The notes beneath the pieces are model-generated. The model searched no databases, was not told the DNA's origin, and worked only from the letters and a program-made list of their open reading frames with translations. A stretch of DNA of 33,781 nt from Winogradskyella sp. (GTDB taxonomy: Bacteria > Bacteroidota > Bacteroidia > Flavobacteriales > Flavobacteriaceae), in the NCBI RefSeq assembly GCF_028289625.1, contig NZ_JANQOM010000069.1:1-33781 (forward strand), written 5' to 3'. Each line of letters begins with the position of its first letter. The first letter of the stretch is position 1. Below are positions 31,126-33,781 of this stretch, piece after piece. The position numbers and the translations under genes were made by a program.

Positions 31126-31133
31126 TATATTTG
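31126..31133 (+). promoter_or_regulatory. Promoter -7 element of the outer-membrane protein gene
   Basis: TATATTTG, matching TAnnTTTG, ends 17 bp before the ATG at 31151. It faces away from the DUF4834 promoter, so the 100-bp space holds two divergent promoters. Confidence 0.6.
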
Positions 31134-31150
31134 AATTTAAACCAAACAAA

Positions 31151-32056
31151 ATGCGAAGACTCAAATCCATTATTGCTTTTACTATCCTATTAGCCTACAC
31201 TACGACTTATGCTCAATATACAGAGGTTATTAACTCTAATCGTCCAGGTTTGTCCGAAAGTGCTTTTTCAGTTGGCACCAATGTATTACAATTTGAAGCT
31301 GGTGCCTTTACTGTTAAGGAAGAACACACGCCACTCAACTATGAAGTCTCTGGATTTGGTTTAGATTTTGCTATTCGTTATGGACTTTTGTTTGAGCAAC
31401 TAGAAGTACAGCTAGATGGTGTTTACCAAAATGACACACAGACCTTTAATGCAGGACAAATCCCTGTAGAAGACAAACGCTCTAACTTTAGAAATTTTAC
31501 CTTAGGTGCAAAATACTTAGTATATGATCCTTATAAGAATGCTGAAGAAGCTAAACCAAACTTGTACAGTTATCGCGCTAATAGAAGATTTCAATGGAAA
31601 TCTTTAATACCAGCTGTAGCTGTTTATGCTGGTGCAAATTTTGATTCTGAAAATAACCCTTACACAGCGCCAGATGTTGAAGGCATAAGTCCAAAAGTGA
31701 TGATAGCTACCCAAAACAATTTTAATGGTGGATGGGTTTTTGTTATGAATTTGATTAAGGATAGGATTGGCTCTGATTTTTCTGAGTTTCAATATATTTT
31801 TACTTTAACCCATTCCTTTACCCCACAATGGGTTGTCTTTGGGGAAGCTCAAGGTATTGATAGCGATTTTTATGCTGACAATATCTTTAGGGTTGGTGGA
31901 GCTTACCTTTGGAATAAGGATTTTCAACTCGATGCTAATATTGCTTTCAATACAAAAGATACACCTTCAGTTTTTAATATTGCATTTGGTGCGTCTTACC
32001 GTCTCGATTTCCATAAAGACAAGAAAATCGATAATAGTAATTCCGCTAGGAAATAA
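31151..32056 (+). CDS. Beta-barrel outer-membrane protein, MetA-pathway-like transporter
   Basis: A 301-residue protein with a type I signal peptide (MRRLKSIIAFTILLAYTTTYA) and then about 12 amphipathic strands rich in Tyr, Phe and Asn (NRPGLSESAFSVGTNVLQFE, VFVMNLIKDRIGSDFSEFQY, FNIAFGASYRLDF). This fits the family of porin-like proteins annotated as phenol-degradation meta-pathway transporters. Substrate unknown; that name should not be taken as evidence of aromatic degradation here. Outer membrane. No co-transcribed gene is obvious: the next gene starts 73 bp later. Confidence 0.85.
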   Translation: MRRLKSIIAFTILLAYTTTYAQYTEVINSNRPGLSESAFSVGTNVLQFEAGAFTVKEEHTPLNYEVSGFGLDFAIRYGLLFEQLEVQLDGVYQNDTQTFNAGQIPVEDKRSNFRNFTLGAKYLVYDPYKNAEEAKPNLYSYRANRRFQWKSLIPAVAVYAGANFDSENNPYTAPDVEGISPKVMIATQNNFNGGWVFVMNLIKDRIGSDFSEFQYIFTLTHSFTPQWVVFGEAQGIDSDFYADNIFRVGGAYLWNKDFQLDANIAFNTKDTPSVFNIAFGASYRLDFHKDKKIDNSNSARK

Positions 32057-32129
32057 CATAAGCGTGAGAAGTAGTAGAACAAAAGAAAAAAGCCGACAAT
32101 TTCGATTCCGATAGTATACAAACTCCTAC

Positions 32130-33251
32130 ATGATTATAATTAAAGAAGTTACATCTAAGAAAGATTTAAAAGCATTTGTAAAGTTTCCTTTTTCGCTTTA
32201 TAAAGAATCAAAATATTGGATACCACCAATCATTAGCCAAGAACTAAAAACTTTTGATAAAGAAAAAAATCCTGTTTTTCATGATGCAGAGGCTAGGTTT
32301 TTCTTGGCATATAAGAATAATAAAATTGTTGGTCGAATCGCGGCTATTATTAATTGGATAGAGATAAAACAGCAAGGCATTAAGAAAATGCGTTTTGGTT
32401 GGTTCGATTTTGAAGATGACCTTGAAGTTTCTAAGGCTTTATTTGATAAAGTAACCGAAATAGGCAAGAAACAAGAGTTAGAATTTATTGAAGGCCCTGT
32501 AGGGTTTTCCAACTTAGATAAAGTTGGGGTTATGACCGAAGGATTCGATCATATCGGCACCATGATTACCTGGTATAATTATTCGTATTACCAAGACCAT
32601 TACAAGGCTTATGGATTAGAATTATCCAAAGAATATGTTGAGAGCAAGTTTTCATTCGATGATATAAATCCAGACACGTTTACTAAAATACAAGACCTTA
32701 TTAAGCGTAGATATAAGCTTGAAGCCCTAGATTTTAAGACTACCAAAGACATTATGGTCTATGCTGATGAAATGTTTGATGTGTTTGAAACCTCACATGC
32801 AAAACTTTCTTCATTTGTAGCCATCAATCCTGAACAGAAAGCCTATTTTAAAAAGAAGTTTTTACCCTTTTTAAATCCCGAATACGTTAAGTTCGTCGTT
32901 GATAAAGACCACAAATTAATTGCATTTGCTATCGTTACACCTTCATACGCAGAAGCGCTTCAAAAAATGAAGGGTAAATTATTTCCTTTCGGATTCAGGC
33001 ACATAATGCATGCTAAAAAGCATTCGAAATCCGTAACATTTTATTTAATCGGAATCTTACCAGAATATCAAAATAAAGGGGTTACTGCAATTATATTCAA
33101 TGAATTTTACAAAGAGTTCACTAAAAAAGGGGTTGAACAGTGTATTAGAGGCCCTGAACTAGCAGACAATACGGCAATTCATCAGATATGGAAACACTTT
33201 AACCCTAAAGTTCATAAAAGGCGCTGTACTATGAGCAAAAATATTGCATAA
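32130..33251 (+). CDS. GNAT-fold protein, YghO-like; candidate bacterial ceramide synthase
   Basis: A 373-residue protein with the YghO-type opening: TSKKDLKAFVKFPFSLYKES (9-28), KYWIPPIISQ, and EARFFLAYKNNKIVGRIAAI (54-73). The C-terminal half has a GNAT-like coenzyme A-binding motif near 310 (IGILPEYQNKGVTAIIFNEF). Such double-GNAT proteins are acyl-CoA N-acyltransferases by fold. As I recall, the bacterial ceramide synthase bCerS of Caulobacter belongs to this group; the neighbouring convergent gene is an alpha-oxoamine synthase, which makes the same pathway plausible. That assignment is inference. Cytoplasmic. Confidence 0.8.
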   Translation: MIIIKEVTSKKDLKAFVKFPFSLYKESKYWIPPIISQELKTFDKEKNPVFHDAEARFFLAYKNNKIVGRIAAIINWIEIKQQGIKKMRFGWFDFEDDLEVSKALFDKVTEIGKKQELEFIEGPVGFSNLDKVGVMTEGFDHIGTMITWYNYSYYQDHYKAYGLELSKEYVESKFSFDDINPDTFTKIQDLIKRRYKLEALDFKTTKDIMVYADEMFDVFETSHAKLSSFVAINPEQKAYFKKKFLPFLNPEYVKFVVDKDHKLIAFAIVTPSYAEALQKMKGKLFPFGFRHIMHAKKHSKSVTFYLIGILPEYQNKGVTAIIFNEFYKEFTKKGVEQCIRGPELADNTAIHQIWKHFNPKVHKRRCTMSKNIA

Positions 33252-33276
33252 AAAAGCCTAAACTTTGTTTAGGCGT
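33250..33276. terminator. Intrinsic terminator, mainly minus strand
   Basis: GCCTAAAC-TTT-GTTTAGGC (33256-33274) with a T6 run on the minus-strand side (33250-33255). It serves the minus-strand gene ending at 33303 and probably also limits read-through from 33251. Confidence 0.8.
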
Positions 33277-33302
33277 CTAATAGTATTTTGAAATTGTATT
33301 TT

Positions 33303-33781
33303 TTATTCACCCATAGCTGCAATTAAAGCTGCAGACATTCTTCTGTAAGTACCATTTTGTAGTCGGTCTCTAATGGCATCAAATGCATCTAAAGTCTTCT
33401 TCACATCTTCTAAAGTATGTGTAGCAGTAGGAATCATTCTTAGTAAAATTAATCCTTTAGGTATCACAGGGTAAACTACTATAGAACAGAATATTCCATG
33501 ATTTTCACGAAGATCTTTAACCAAAGCCATAGCTTCTGGAATACTACCCTTTAGATATACTGGAGTTACACAACTCTGGGTCGTACCAATATCAAAACCA
33601 CGTTCTTTTAATCCAGACTGCAAAGCGTTAACTATAGTCCAAAGATTTTCCTTAAGCTCTGGCATCGTACGCAACATTTCCAAACGTTTTAGTGCACCAA
33701 CCGTGAGTTGCATTTGCAAAGATTTTGCAAACATTTGGGAACGCAAATTGTACTTTAAATAATCTATAATCTCTTGATCAC
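33303..33781 (-). CDS. Alpha-oxoamine synthase (Kbl/BioF/SPT family), C-terminal part
   Basis: The gene is open at the right edge; 158 residues of the C-terminus are visible, beginning in frame DQEIIDYLKYNLRSQMFAKS. It belongs to the PLP-dependent acyl-CoA:amino acid acyltransferases (2-amino-3-ketobutyrate ligase, 8-amino-7-oxononanoate synthase, serine palmitoyltransferase). The motif GLILLRMIPTATHTLEDVKK is the usual end of the small domain, with an Arg (in LLRMI) that binds the substrate carboxylate. The active-site Lys lies outside the window. The wording of the tail resembles the Bacteroidota serine palmitoyltransferase group, but Kbl cannot be excluded from this part alone. Internal Met or TTG codons are not the start. 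Confidence 0.85.
   Translation of the reverse strand, partial: DQEIIDYLKYNLRSQMFAKSLQMQLTVGALKRLEMLRTMPELKENLWTIVNALQSGLKERGFDIGTTQSCVTPVYLKGSIPEAMALVKDLRENHGIFCSIVVYPVIPKGLILLRMIPTATHTLEDVKKTLDAFDAIRDRLQNGTYRRMSAALIAAMGE

Noticed and set aside
5160..33781. Anti-phage defence system or prophage
   Set aside because: No nuclease-helicase-methylase combinations, reverse transcriptase, toxin-antitoxin pair or phage structural genes were seen.

Overview
The window is chromosomal DNA of a marine-type member of the Flavobacteriaceae (phylum Bacteroidota). This rests on low G+C, on the Bacteroidota promoter pattern upstream of many genes (-7 element TAnnTTTG, sometimes with a -33 TTTG), on the near absence of Shine-Dalgarno sequences, and on protein families typical of that group: a BatA-like N-terminal domain protein, DUF3667, DUF4834, a TIGR02757-like protein, YfhO, and a FeS-less endonuclease III. 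I cannot name the genus from the sequence. No rRNA, tRNA, CRISPR array, prophage or IS transposase is visible.

Layout. (1) 1-3262 is the most unusual part. Single genes of unknown function, all on the minus strand, are each separated by a long imperfect inverted repeat of about 60-160 bp whose outer halves are conserved (AACGGTCTCGGCTATG on the left, ATAGCCATTGTT on the right). Gene starts lie 9-20 bp from one repeat, and the ends of each gene unit carry unit-specific, mutually complementary 7-10 bp core sequences. This is the architecture of an integron gene-cassette array with attC-like sites. No integrase is in the window and the array continues off the left edge. (2) 3377-5124 holds a DUF1801 protein, a dispersed palindromic repeat, a TIGR02757-family protein and a small membrane protein. 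(3) 5160-8142 holds an M61-type lipoprotein peptidase divergent from a family 2 glycosyltransferase. (4) 8217-12372 is a tight operon: BatA-like/VWA protein, a dihydroorotase homologue that has lost its metal ligands, a Tic20/DUF4870-like membrane protein and an alpha/beta-hydrolase. (5) 12369-16403 holds a two-gene minus-strand unit (coiled-coil membrane protein, PhnP-like metallo-beta-lactamase fold enzyme), a large conserved protein of unknown function, a Bcp peroxiredoxin and a divergent endonuclease III. (6) 16447-18031 is a tandem triplet of paralogous lipoproteins overlapping by 4 nt. (7) 18077-22622 holds a 47-residue protein, an ECF sigma factor, uvrA, a membrane protein and the frameshifted remnant of a tandem copy of it. 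(8) 22619-25302 holds a DUF3667 protein and a secreted protein with a very basic Arg/Ser/Thr/Asn tail built partly from 69-bp tandem repeats. (9) 25397-31047 is an envelope cluster on the minus strand (YfhO, family 4 glycosyltransferase, polysaccharide flippase) preceded by a DUF4834 protein. (10) 31151-33781 holds a beta-barrel outer-membrane protein, a GNAT-fold protein and the C-terminus of an alpha-oxoamine synthase. The last two are candidates for bacterial ceramide (sphingolipid) synthesis.

Most of the window from 3.4 kb onward looks like ordinary core genome with envelope, repair and lipid functions. The accessory, mobile signal is concentrated in the first 3.3 kb, with smaller traces of dispersed REP-like repeats at 3832-3958, 5131-5158 and 28183-28258.
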